Source: Mesostigma viride (taxonomy: Eukaryota; Streptophyta; Mesostigmatophyceae; Mesostigmatales; Mesostigmataceae). From it: DNA of 47,280 nt. Under the pieces are notes generated by a model that did not search any database, was not told the origin of the DNA, and saw only the letters and a list, made by a program, of their open reading frames with translations. Numbering within the stretch: position 1 is the stretch's first letter; the number at the start of each line of letters is the position of its first letter. Where the stretch lies: the NCBI GenBank assembly GCA_009746045.1, contig RPFO01001330.1:1-47280 (forward strand), read 5' to 3'. The position numbers and the translations under genes were made by a program. Below, one piece after another: positions 11,964 to 21,218 of the stretch.

Positions 11964-12195
11964 GTGTGCACAGCAATACCCCACCACACTCATCGAAAAT
12001 GGCTGTGTTTGAGTGTATATTTTTCGCGACCGGTTCAGTCCTTTTCGGTACCCAAGTACCGTCGAACCACATCGCGGTACCTAAAATTTCGTAACAGAAA
12101 CTGAGAGAACCGAAACTGTAGGATGTTGTCCTGGACCGTATAAAGGAATTTTGTCGCCCGTACAAGGGATTTCACGCACTGTACGAGGAGTTGTC

Positions 12196-12786
12196 ATGGA
12201 CCGTATCCGGTACCGTATGATGGAACCGCGAGTTATAGTGACCACCTGCCTCCGCGTGGCAGGGCGGGCAGAGAAGGTAGGCTATGGCAATCGTTTTAAT
12301 ATTAATGCAAGCCTGATCCGAGGGGCAATTTCGCCAAACGTGCAGCGTGCGTGCTCACATACGACTTTCGTTGGGTACCTAGAAGGAATAAGGTACTTGC
12401 CTCATGGCTTGTTCAAAGCGGACATACAGGTGGTTAAGTACGATCCGGATGCCGCATCAAGGCCTTGGGCCTGCAGGAGCTGTACGCTAGGCAATCCGCC
12501 TCTTGCGCCATTTTGCGTGGTATGCGAACGGCCTCGGACTGATCCAGGAGAGGAGGTGGCCGCGGAAGTGGAGGGATCGGCCGGGTGTCTTTCGTCTTCC
12601 ATCATTCTGACCACTACCACGGCGGTGGAGAGAGGAAATGTGGACACAATTGTGCCCGGACCGGCACTCTCATTGCCGGATGCCGCGTTGGGGGATAGGA
12701 CCTGCGTAACCTGCACGGCAGATAATCTGCCTCTTGCGCCATTTTGCGAGGTGTGCGCACGTCCACGGATTTACGCAGGCCGCTGA
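12196..12786 (+). CDS. Possible host exon with two RanBP2-type zinc fingers
   Basis: The open frame encodes two segments of the RanBP2 zinc-finger pattern W-x-C-x2-C...N...C-x2-C followed by x-R-P-R. The first is around WACRSCTLGN and FCVVCERPR (about 12,466-12,535). The second is around TCVTCTADN and FCEVCARPR (about 12,706-12,770) and lacks the leading Trp. Such fingers bind ubiquitin or single-stranded RNA. The two finger segments lie in a tandem DNA duplication of roughly 235 bp whose second unit continues beyond the stop (similarity from 12,601-12,640 to 12,844-12,880). The ATG at 12,196 is the first in frame, but flanking splice sites are possible. It may be one exon of a larger or decayed gene. 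Confidence 0.4.
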   Translation: MDRIRYRMMEPRVIVTTCLRVAGRAEKVGYGNRFNINASLIRGAISPNVQRACSHTTFVGYLEGIRYLPHGLFKADIQVVKYDPDAASRPWACRSCTLGNPPLAPFCVVCERPRTDPGEEVAAEVEGSAGCLSSSIILTTTTAVERGNVDTIVPGPALSLPDAALGDRTCVTCTADNLPLAPFCEVCARPRIYAGR

Positions 12787-13430
12787 AGTGGAGGAAGTGG
12801 CGTGGGAGGAAGTGGCCGTCCGAGGAAGGGGCCCTCCGTCCTCCATCAATCTTACCACTACGACGGGCGTAAAGACAGGAAAGGTACTATGCGCCACTGC
12901 CTCGATATGATGACCCGCGCGCCATAATTTGTAAGGGCGGCAAGGTCTGTGACGGGAAGAGTCGCTCTAAGCCGGAGTCTGCTGGCGATTTGCGCCGCGG
13001 CGATGGGAAAAGTCCAGGTAGGCAGCGACCCAAGCGAGGCAAGCAGTCCAAGCATTCTCAAAAGGGACAGAAGGGAAAGAAAGGGAAATGGAAGGGCAGG
13101 CTGCGGGGACAGCAGCAGTGCCGCAGAGGGCAGCATGCCCGGTACCTTATCCAAAAGAGGAAGGCGCAGGTGCTTTCTTTTCGCAACTGCTGAAATTTTA
13201 TATTTATTGCCGGGTGCCTTTGGTAGGCATTGGTGCTTTCATTGCCGTGTAGCTTTGGTGCCGTATATTTATTGCCGTGTGCCTTTGGTAGGTATAAGTG
13301 CCTTCATGCGTAGGTGTTAGTGCTTTCATGCATCATGAAGGGCGTCTTACTGATTGTTGTAGTTGTCTTGCTGGCTTGATCACCAACGTATACTTGTATA
13401 TGCCCATGAAACCGCAGGCTGCAGACATGA
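12787..13430. other. Tail of the zinc-finger duplication and low-complexity sequence
   Basis: Starts with the remainder of the second 235-bp unit. Around 13,200-13,325 the words GCCTTTGGTAGG and TGCTTTCAT recur several times. No convincing gene. Confidence 0.45.
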
Positions 13431-13718
13431 ATGAAGCAGGTGCTGGAGGCTGGAGACATAAAGCGGGTGCTCGAGGCTGCAAAGAGGACGCGGGTGCTTG
13501 AGGCTGCAGAGAGGATGCGGGTGTTTCAGGCTGCAAAGGTGTTTGTTTGGAGCCACGAGGAGTCTGATCTGGACAGCAATGGCGAGGCTGCCCGCGTTCG
13601 TGAGCTGGGGCCTCTGCTACTGGCTGCATCTATAGCTGTCTTGAACAAAAAGTCGGGCGGCAATTTGCCATCAAGGCTTCTTCTAATTATGATGTTGCTT
13701 ATAATTGGTGGCGTGGAG
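13431..13718 (+). CDS. Possible host exon with 9-residue repeats
   Basis: The frame from the ATG at 13,431 encodes three to four 9-residue repeats of the type RVLEAAKRT (DNA period 27 bp, unit starts at 13,463, 13,490 and 13,517). A hydrophobic stretch follows (LLLIMMLLIIGG). The frame ends at GAG|GTAAAT, a plausible splice donor at 13,719. Downstream, 13,914-13,985 could be a second exon (preceded by TGCAG, followed by AAGGTATAAG). No family is recognised and the gene model is speculative. Confidence 0.25.
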
Positions 13719-16560
13719 GTAAATATTTCCTCATTTCTTTTCTGCAGTATCCCTTCATTAGTGATAGTTGTTGATTTCCTTAGTTTCTATGTTAGGGCAA
13801 ACGCATGTTATTTCAGTAACATGTGACTGTGCTCGGGCTTTTCTTTGTATATGCTTGACTGGTTCATGTTTCGTCTCCAACTGTAATTCCTCAACAAATA
13901 TTTTGGACGTGCAGAGTAACCCACGTCCTCCTACTGTGCCATCTCTCTGTCACAACTGGTCAAGCCTGCAGCAACAATATTACAAGGTATAAGTCATGGC
14001 GGATACTTAGTTGCTTCTCATCTATTTTGTACTTACCATGGAATGTATGCCTGCAATTCTTACGTTACCATGATGACAGTCCTCAACTACGTTGACAGCT
14101 TTTACCCTGCCCCTAGCTTGTTGTCAGTTGGTATTATTACCTTTGGAAGTGATCTTGCTCATTGATTTCTGTCACTGTGTGCACACGTACACCCCCCGCA
14201 TTGGTAGTTTTGATTCCCCTCAGCCGAAAGGCCCTTCGGAATTAGACATTAGCGTTTTATTGGTTGAAAGTGCTACTGTGCCCGCCCAATTAATTAATTA
14301 TTAGTTTGTTTGTTTGGTTACCGAACAACCGTTGAACTGGCTGCAAAATTTAATCATTCTTTGTTTGTTGACTTTGTTCAGTATAACCCAGCCGGATGCA
14401 CTGCTCTTACGGCTAGGAAAAGCACATTTTTCATCCAGAGATTTAATATTTCTTTGTTTGTTATTGAGAAAGCTGCACACGTGACAGGAAAATAATATTT
14501 ATTTACACTTTCTTTGTTTGTTTGGTAGCTTCAAAAACTACAGTTCACTACACTCGGGAATTAAATTCTTTTGTTTTATTTATCGTTTGCAGCTGGCCGG
14601 CACCCAGCCTCATAATTATTTAGTAAACTTACCAATGCGGGGGGTCAAGTGGTTCAAACTTGCATGTTTCTATGTACCCTGGGTATTCAAGAACGAGCCA
14701 AGTGCCCCCGTTTCATCACTAGTTTGACTTTTTTTCTTGCATGCTTGTTTCTTGTAAGTGCACATTTTTTCCTGCCCATCAAGATCTTGCCCAATGTCAA
14801 GTGTATATGGCCATTGCAAATTCCGCCAAGCTTCAAATGTTTGCCACACGAGCTGTTTATTGCTTTTCTGCCAGGTGGGAGACTATCATTATAAGTCATG
14901 TAGATAGTACCGTTGGGGTGGCGACTGTTGCCTACCAACGATGGGATCCTGACAATCATGGTTTGCTCTTTATGACCTTCATGTATTATTTAGTTAATCA
15001 GCTAGATGGTATGCAATGATTAATTAATTGGGGAACTCGGCGCGAAAAAGGGGACTCGGCGCGGCGAATATTTTCCGCGCCAAAAAAATTCCGCGGTACC
15101 CCTGGGTGCACGGTGCGCGCACCCCTTGCGGAAGTGGCCATGGCGACTACTTTTACACGAAACGTGACAAGTTGGCGCGCGAAAGGCAGAAAACATGCTC
15201 GATTGTTGGAGAAGATTAGTTACTGATTCCACTTTATGGTGCGATGGTTGCGATCTGTAATGTCGCGGGCTTTTTTTCTTTACCATTGGCAGGGGGGGTC
15301 CGACCTGAATTTCTGTCGGGATGAATTAAGTATCATGGATGCCTGCGGATGTGATTGTCGATTGTTACCAGCTTTGATGGTCGTAAGGGAAGCTAGTTTA
15401 ATGATGTTTCTAAATCCGTAAATTTCCCGCTGCTTCTATTTACCTATCCCGTCATTTTGCGGTAAGATAACATTAGGCCTGCGCGATGCGCGCCCGACCT
15501 CTCCATGAAAGGCTGGCCTTTCTTGTGCGCCTGGGCACGAATAAATGACCGTTATGGTACGTTCTTGTATAAAACGTCTATAGCTAGCGTTTTCATGCTT
15601 TCTCGGATCGTTAAACGTAATCTTTTTGCCTTCTTTCCGGCCAGATGCTGCCATGAAGTTGCGGGTCCTGGCGCTGCATCGTTAGAATCCTGGATTTTTT
15701 TAGCCAGTTCGTCTGTGACGTGGCTGGCTTGCTGCAGCGCGTGGCCCACAACCTGTCGGGAAGGTGTCATGCTTTTGTTTCCATGCTTCTGTGAAATTTC
15801 TTTTGCAGTATAGACAGTTGTGTTCGAGGAAATTCACGCGGTCTTCCTAAGCAGCGGCATCATTGTCCCCAGACACTGACGAGCTGGCACCTGTCTCCTA
15901 AAGAAATTAGTGGCTCGTGCTTGCTAGAAAGGAGGCAGTGTGCATTTTGCTGGACACAATGCGTTGGTGGCACATGCGTCAGGTAGGTTGTTCCAATGTT
16001 CTCTTCACCTTTCCCACTGAGTAAATGATAGCCTTTGCAATGCTAGCCACAGCAGCTAGCCACGGGTTGCTGGATAAGAACTCAGCTTATTTTCTCTTTA
16101 TATACTGCGTGTGTGGTCCTCCACGTGTCCAGCTTGTTGGGCATTTTGGAAGAGGGTTTTTAATGTGGTGTTGGGTGGAACAACTTGGTTGTTGGCACAA
16201 AAGCACACATTATTAGCATGAGATAGGCATTGCATACATTGCTGCTCAGGCGTGTCGTCCTAGTAACCAGCCTTGTTGTTAAAGGTAGACTCGCAAGGTT
16301 GGCTGTGCCGATGACGGGGTATGGCGTATGACGCACCGGGCATCCTCCTCACATTCCGTGGTCAAAGTGGGCACGTTTTGGGGTGTCTAGGGTGGAAAAA
16401 CACTCGGGGTTCTTTGAACGGAGTTTCTTCTACTACGCTCCGCGAGGGTGACCCCATGTTCCCCCCTATCTTTTGTGTGCCACGGGATTTTTCTAAGTCC
16501 CGTGGCACTGCATGAGATGTGGGCATGCACGAATCGTTTTTTCATTACAAGTTAATAATT
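13719..16560. other. AT-richer host-type sequence up to the viral block
   Basis: Composition and short, stop-rich frames suggest intronic or intergenic DNA. TTTGTTTG words recur between 14,300 and 14,560. No open frame has recognisable protein features. The change to dense GC-rich genes happens between about 16,500 and 16,635. I see no obvious target-site duplication there. Confidence 0.5.
15040..15170. repeat. Inverted diverged copy of the GC-rich end of the TTAA element
   Basis: On the minus strand this matches about 4,670-4,790, sharing GTCGCCATGGCCACTTCCGC and the following CAAGGGGTG and CACCGTGCACCCA. It is bordered by a TTAATTAATT run at 15,017. Confidence 0.6.
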
Positions 16561-16634
16561 TACAGGCAGAGACTTGTCTATTGATGAGGGCTGGGCTATG
16601 TGTGCACTTGTGGCTACTGATACAATGAGGCTGT

Positions 16635-17744
16635 TTAATCGTAGTCGACCGGCACAGGGGCGCCGATGGCGTGCACGCCCAGGAGGGTGGTGATGTCCGT
16701 GAGGGGCGCTACGAACCCGGATAGCTTGTTGTTTTCTCCGTCCTGGTACCACGCCTTGAAGCGGTTGTCGAAGCTGTATCCGTCGAACTTGATGAGGGCC
16801 TTCCTGTGCACGTTCCTGGCGCAGAAGTGGCAGGCCACGCCCATGGTGCCCTCCTGAGGGATGTACATCATGTAGGCGGACATGGCGTGGTGCTCGAACT
16901 CGCGCTTGCAGCTCTCGCACCTCGCGGGCGGCCACTGGTCGTAGTAGGGGAAGTTGTAGGAGGGGGCGAGGGAGGAGCAGATGCGCGCCAAGTCCTCGTC
17001 CAGCTTGAAGCGGCGCAGGACGTCCTCGCAGCTGGCGACCATGGGGTCGAAGTCCTGGTGGTTTCCTTTGCGCATGATGGCCACGACCTGCCTGTTGACG
17101 CAGGGCTCGCAGTAGATCCCTGGCTCGGTGTCCCCCTCCTTGTGCAGGACGCGGAAGGCGACCTTGTTTGGCATGGTCTTGCACTCGCGGCACCTGTACT
17201 GCCCCCCTTGTTCCAGCGGGACGAGCGGGCGGCTGGTTTCCGGCTTGGGCACGGGCACCCTGATCCACTGGGACATGTACTTCTTGCGGTACTCGGAGTC
17301 CCTGCCCTCGTCCATGATGATGCTGATGCAGGAGACGAGGCACTCCTCGCAGAGGATGTCGTCCATGGAGCCCATCTTGTTCCTGGGGTTGTGTCGCATC
17401 AAGATGCTGTCCGGGCCCTTTTGGTGGCACTTGTCGCAGGGGTAGTGGTCTCTGACGGCCTGCTCGTAGTCGAAGGGGGCCACGGACTCGTCAGGGTCGG
17501 GGACCAGGTCGGTGATGCCGTACTCGCGCTCCTCCGGCAGAGGCGAGGAGGGGCAGAGGACGGCGTTGGGGTCGCAGCAGCGGAGGCGGCATCCCTTGAC
17601 GGCTTTGCGCTTGCGGAGGGGCGCTTGCTTCCTGGCCAGGTGGGCGCCCACCATGAACTGCACGAATCCGTCTCGCAGCTTTGGCACCGGCTTGCGCGAG
17701 GAGCGCCTGCGCATGGAGGCCATGGAGCGCGTGGTGATGGCCAT
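16635..17744 (-). CDS. Multi-zinc-ribbon protein, unknown function
   Basis: A 369-residue protein with three paired CxxC motifs that could each fold a zinc ribbon: CDKC...CEEC, CREC...CEPC and CESC...CHFC. The N-terminus is basic and rich in Ser/Arg (SMRRRSSRK-type), followed by a short Cys pair (RLRCCDPN). I start it at the ATG at 17,744. The frame stays open for 40 more codons upstream, but that stretch has low-complexity Pro/Gln/His composition and runs into the promoter repeats. I recognise no named family; repeated zinc ribbons suggest nucleic-acid or protein binding. It is divergently transcribed from the HNH gene at 18,259 across a region with heat-shock-like palindromes. It is the leftmost gene of the viral-type block. 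Confidence 0.75.
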   Translation of the reverse strand: MAITTRSMASMRRRSSRKPVPKLRDGFVQFMVGAHLARKQAPLRKRKAVKGCRLRCCDPNAVLCPSSPLPEEREYGITDLVPDPDESVAPFDYEQAVRDHYPCDKCHQKGPDSILMRHNPRNKMGSMDDILCEECLVSCISIIMDEGRDSEYRKKYMSQWIRVPVPKPETSRPLVPLEQGGQYRCRECKTMPNKVAFRVLHKEGDTEPGIYCEPCVNRQVVAIMRKGNHQDFDPMVASCEDVLRRFKLDEDLARICSSLAPSYNFPYYDQWPPARCESCKREFEHHAMSAYMMYIPQEGTMGVACHFCARNVHRKALIKFDGYSFDNRFKAWYQDGENNKLSGFVAPLTDITTLLGVHAIGAPVPVDYD

Positions 17745-17886
17745 GGCTATGTCGTGAAAAGAGAAGGCGTTTGTTTTCTGGCTTGGTGGTTGGTCTTGCG
17801 TGAGATGGCTTCCCCGTGGCTGTCCACAGTCTTTGTGATTTTCCACGGGTGGCGGCGGACGCACGGGATTGGTCCATCCACGGGTG

Positions 17887-18175
17887 GGCCGCGTCCGGCG
17901 CGGCGCTTCTAGAAACTCCGGTCCGGTTCCGCGTGCTGACTCACGGGACCGGAAAGGCCGCGTCCGGCGCGGCGCTTCTAGAACCTCCGGCCAGTTCCGC
18001 GTGCTGACTCACGGGCCGGCGCGGCGCGTGCACGGTGACTCACGGCACCGGTCCGAACGACCCGCTGTCGGCGCGCGCTTCTGGAACCTCCGGCCCAGTT
18101 CCGCGTGGCGACTCACGGGGTCGCATTCCTCGCGTTTCTACTGGCGGATACTACCGGCCGAGGCGTTTCTGGAAG
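17887..18175. promoter_or_regulatory. Divergent promoter with 69-bp tandem repeats and heat-shock-like palindromes
   Basis: Two units start with GGCCGCGTCCGG at 17,887 and 17,956 (period 69 bp); a third, diverged unit lies at about 18,066-18,120. Each carries a TTCnnGAA palindrome (17,907-17,914; 17,976-17,983; 18,079-18,086), a downstream AGTTCCGCG or GGTTCCGCG, and an ACTCACGG element that reads TGACTCA in the first two. A fourth TTCTGGAA is at 18,167-18,174. An ATTGG (inverted CCAAT) lies nearby at about 17,870. TTCnnGAA is the core of heat-shock-factor sites and TGACTCA that of AP-1/GCN4-type bZIP sites. That these sites control both flanking genes is inferred from position. Confidence 0.6.
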
Positions 18176-18258
18176 GCTTTCGAAGGCTTTCGAATCCCTT
18201 TAATTCTCCGGGCGTGAAAGGGGAGGGGCAGAGAGAGAGAGAGAGAGAGAGAGACGCC

Positions 18259-18960
18259 ATGAGGGGCGAGCGGGTGACGGGCTCGCGACCAAAAGCTCCG
18301 GTGTGCCACCACGGCAGGAAGTACGCGTGCAAAAAGTGCGGGATCCCGACGAAGAAGGCGCGCCTTCCCGGCCTGCAGCCTTCCCGGCCAGCGGTGTGCC
18401 CCCACGGCAGGAAGTACGCGTGCAAAAAGTGCGGCATCTCGAAGAACAAGACGCGCCCTCCCGAACCGGTGGCGCGCGGAGGGGTGTGCCGACACGGGAG
18501 GAAGCGCAGGTGCAAAAAGTGCGGCATCCACGCGAGATCGCTCTCGGAGGAAATGCAGAGGTGTCCCCACGGTTTCAAGACGGCCTGTCAGCGTTGCGGC
18601 ATCGGGCAGTGCGAGAATCACCCCGGCACCACCAAGAAGAGCTGCATGATTTGCAGGCAGCGAGAGAAGATATACCGAAACCTGTTCCGACCTTACATGA
18701 GGGTGCTGGGCGTCTATTCCCGGGACGTGCTCTTGAAGGCCCTCGGGACCGACATCCCCGGATTCATCCGCCACATGGACGCGATGATGAAGCCGGGGAT
18801 GACGTGGGTGAACTACGGCAAGGCCTGGCATTTCGACCACGTGATCCCCGTGGCGCGCGGGTCGCCCTCCAAGGAAGAGGGGCTGCAGAGACTCCACTAC
18901 ACGAACATCCGGCCGACGTGGAAACGGGCCCAGACAGGGGGCGACATGGCCGGCAAATGA
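18259..18960 (+). CDS. HNH endonuclease with four N-terminal Cys/His zinc modules
   Basis: A 233-residue protein. Four copies of the module C-x-H-x5-C-x2-C-G (first at residues 16-28, CHHGRKYACKKCG) occupy roughly residues 16-115, followed by a CENH...CMIC segment. The C-terminal part has the HNH pattern: WHFDHVIPVARG (catalytic His in the DH pair), then LHYTNIRPTWKRA with the conserved Asn. HNH nucleases cut DNA; giant viruses and phages carry many as mobile or genome-processing enzymes. The first two modules are almost identical at DNA level, so they duplicated recently. The ATG at 18,259 follows an (AG)12 run; the frame is open upstream but through promoter repeats. Confidence 0.85.
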   Translation: MRGERVTGSRPKAPVCHHGRKYACKKCGIPTKKARLPGLQPSRPAVCPHGRKYACKKCGISKNKTRPPEPVARGGVCRHGRKRRCKKCGIHARSLSEEMQRCPHGFKTACQRCGIGQCENHPGTTKKSCMICRQREKIYRNLFRPYMRVLGVYSRDVLLKALGTDIPGFIRHMDAMMKPGMTWVNYGKAWHFDHVIPVARGSPSKEEGLQRLHYTNIRPTWKRAQTGGDMAGK

Positions 18961-19016
18961 TCGGTCGAGACTCGCAGGCTCTCAAAGGAGGCTTTCTGAT
19001 TGGACGACACTTAGAA

Positions 19017-19636
19017 TACTTGGAGTATCGACCAGTAGGGATAGCACCACCACGCCCCTCCCTTTTGGGCCTGTTTCCCACGGGATGGTGATGGTAAAGG
19101 TGACTCTGCTGTTTTTTTCGCTTTTGGAAAACGAAAAATTTAGTTTTGCTGGACGTGATGAATCTCGTAGGGATGCGATTCCTCTCTACTCCGTCGATGA
19201 CCATACAAGTTTGAATGTAACGGTCATATTAATATACTCCATCGCTGACCATAAAATTTTGACATGTGCCAGCATTATTAATATACTCCATCGCTGACCA
19301 TAAAATTTTGACATGTGCCAGCATTATTAATATACTCCATCGCTGACCATAAAATTTTGACATGTGCCAGCATTATTAATATACTCCATCGCTGACCATA
19401 AAATTTTGAATGGAACGGTCATATTAATATACTCCATCGCTGACCATAAAATATTGACATGTGCCGGACCACGGACCGCGATATGCCCGATTTACCTTGT
19501 CCAGCAAAACTAAATTTTTCGTTTTCCAAAAGCGAAAAAAACAGCAGAGTCACCTTTACCATCACCATCCCGTGGGAAACGGGTCCAAAATGGAGGAGCG
19601 TGGTGGTGCTATCCCTACTGGTCGATACTCCAAGTA
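19017..19636. repeat. Foldback structure: 138-bp inverted repeats around 49-bp tandem repeats
   Basis: Left arm 19,017-19,154 and right arm 19,499-19,636 are inverted copies of 138 bp, roughly 95% identical by eye. Between them are five direct copies of a 49-bp unit (the word AATATACTCC starts at 19,231, 19,280, 19,329, 19,378 and 19,426), plus a diverged copy at about 19,180. The unit contains ATCGCTGACCATAAAATTTT. A word GATTGG also sits just outside the left arm, and its complement CCAATC outside the right arm. No coding capacity. The form fits a foldback/MITE-type element. It lies between convergent gene ends (stops at 18,960 and 19,827), so it might also act in transcription termination or as a replication or recombination site. 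Confidence 0.85.
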
Positions 19637-19763
19637 CGTCTACTAGCGGCCAATCGGATCGCTCGGATTAGGCGGGTGTAGCGAGTTCCTAGCACAGATA
19701 CGCGAGGCCGCGGAACTACCTAGTGCACATGAGTTGGAGCCAATCAAATGGGAGGAAATGTAC

Positions 19764-19769
19764 TTTATT
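19764..19769 (-). terminator. AATAAA polyadenylation signal of the 19827-20714 gene
   Basis: AATAAA on the minus strand, about 60 bases beyond the stop codon. Confidence 0.5.
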
Positions 19770-19826
19770 ATCATACATGGGGGCAAGCAAACCCCGTGGA
19801 AAGGGCAAAACAACGGCCCGAGGACT

Positions 19827-20714
19827 TCAATTCTTCAGCTCGAAGGGGAGGAACCAACGCTCCTTCTCCACCTTCTCGAGCCCAGCAATGTCCTCCAAGG
19901 AAAGAGCGCCCAAACGGAAGTCGCAGAAAAGGTCCTCGCCCAGACGCTCCAAGTCCAGGTCCAGGTCCATGTCCTCCACGCGGAAGGGGCCCATCGCCGA
20001 AAACATATCCTCCTCCTCCAGAGCGCAAGGAGCGGGGGCGGGAGCCAGAGACTTCTCCTCCTCGGCGGCCATCAGATCGATAGCCTCGCGGATCTCGCGG
20101 TCGCTGCGCTGGATGCGGGACTCGCTCAAAAGATCCTTCACGGGACCCTCGAAGGCGCCCCAACCGAGCACCTCGTCGTCCTGCACGTGCGCCTCCGAAG
20201 ACTTGGGAGGAGAACCGCGGAAGTAGGGAGACAGGCGGCGACGGCAGCCGCGCAACTCGCGGCGAGAGCTGTCCTTCACGCGAGCGCCCATCCCGTCGTG
20301 AGGGCGCAGGTGCGGGTTCTTGCCCTTCACGCGAAGGCAGCGGCGGAAAGGAGCCGGCATGCAAGGGGCGCACGGAGTGCGAGGAGAAGGGAGGCGAGCC
20401 GGCTCCGACTCAGCGTCAGAAGACGACTCGGAAACGGCGTCAGCGGCCACAACAGAGGAAGTTGAGGAAATCTCGGAGGAGCCGCCCTCAGAGGAGCTGT
20501 AGCTGAAGGAGGGCACGTTCTCGTAGTCCTCCTCCTCGTCCCGCTGCATCTCCTTCGCGCGGGCCTTGCGAAGGCGGGCCTGCTTGTTCTGAGTTTCGCG
20601 GCAAGAAAGGCACGCCAGCGTGAACCCGTTCGCCAAGCGGGCGGACACGAAATAAGACTCGGGGAACGCCAGGTTGCACTTGTTGCAATACAGGAAACGG
20701 GCGGAGGAAGCCAT
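19827..20714 (-). CDS. Acidic Ser-rich protein with N-terminal zinc ribbon
   Basis: A 295-residue protein starting MASSARFLYCNKCNLAF. Cysteines 10, 13, 35 and 38 form a CxxC...CxxC zinc ribbon. A Ser/Glu/Asp-rich stretch (about 60-125) follows, then a basic patch (RRELRGCRRRLSPY), then an acidic, Leu-rich C-terminal half (for example MDLDLDLERLGEDLF). A zinc-binding head plus acidic regions is the build of a transcription regulator or adaptor. That is inference from composition only; no family is recognised. The upstream region contains a perfect heat-shock element and CCAAT boxes shared with the divergent gene at 21,219. The frame extends 25 codons upstream but the ATG at 20,714 is the better start because the added residues are hydrophobic promoter translation. 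Confidence 0.75.
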   Translation of the reverse strand: MASSARFLYCNKCNLAFPESYFVSARLANGFTLACLSCRETQNKQARLRKARAKEMQRDEEEDYENVPSFSYSSSEGGSSEISSTSSVVAADAVSESSSDAESEPARLPSPRTPCAPCMPAPFRRCLRVKGKNPHLRPHDGMGARVKDSSRRELRGCRRRLSPYFRGSPPKSSEAHVQDDEVLGWGAFEGPVKDLLSESRIQRSDREIREAIDLMAAEEEKSLAPAPAPCALEEEDMFSAMGPFRVEDMDLDLDLERLGEDLFCDFRLGALSLEDIAGLEKVEKERWFLPFELKN

Positions 20715-21218
20715 AGCCAGAAAGAAAGCAAGGAAGAACGATAGCTGTGATGCGTGAGTGAGATGGCCAAGTCCGAGGGGACCACGCACTTTCTACGCGG
20801 ACCGGCCTCGATTCCCGTGCGCTCCCATTGGACGAAAACGGATGGCGTCGCGCCCGCTGGAAACTTCTAGAAGATTCCCGCGGCCCGCCACGAGATCTTG
20901 TCAGCGGATCCGGAAAGAGATCCCGTGCGTCACCACCGGCCGCCAGCCGCCACTCGTAGACCGAGAAGGACGGAACGGACACGACACGCGCAGGCGGTTA
21001 CGAGATCCCGTGCACGCCCATTGGACAGGCCGGGACGCGGGGCAGAAAGACCGTTACGACCACCGCGCGCCGAGCGCCCATTGGTCCAGCCACCACACGC
21101 GAGACCCACGGGAAAGGACAAAAGCACTCCAACGCGCAAGGAACACGCACAGACGCACACGCACACACAAGCTAGCTAACGAACGAACAGCCATAGCCAA
21201 CACTCCTACACAACAGAC
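20715..21218. promoter_or_regulatory. Divergent promoter with perfect heat-shock element and three CCAAT boxes
   Basis: At 20,860-20,877 lies GAAnnTTCnnGAAnnTTC, four alternating pentamers exactly matching the heat-shock-factor consensus. Three inverted CCAAT boxes (ATTGG at 20,827-20,831, 21,020-21,024 and 21,080-21,084) share the context CGCCCATTGG or CTCCCATTGG; the last two are exactly 60 bp apart. The word GAGATC(C/T) also recurs nearby. This 504-bp gap holds no convincing gene. CCAAT plus HSE is the layout of eukaryotic heat-shock gene promoters. Confidence 0.65.

Noticed and set aside
13768-15019. Several 60-90-codon frames in the AT-richer stretch
   Set aside because: Overlapping on both strands with no consistent composition; better explained as introns or intergenic DNA.
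16806-17912. 368-codon frame antisense to the zinc-ribbon gene
   Set aside because: Val/Leu/His/Gly-rich shadow frame; the opposite strand has ordered CxxC pairs.
19180-19480. 49-bp repeats considered as a CRISPR array
   Set aside because: The copies are contiguous without unique spacers, and lie between inverted arms in a eukaryotic/viral context.
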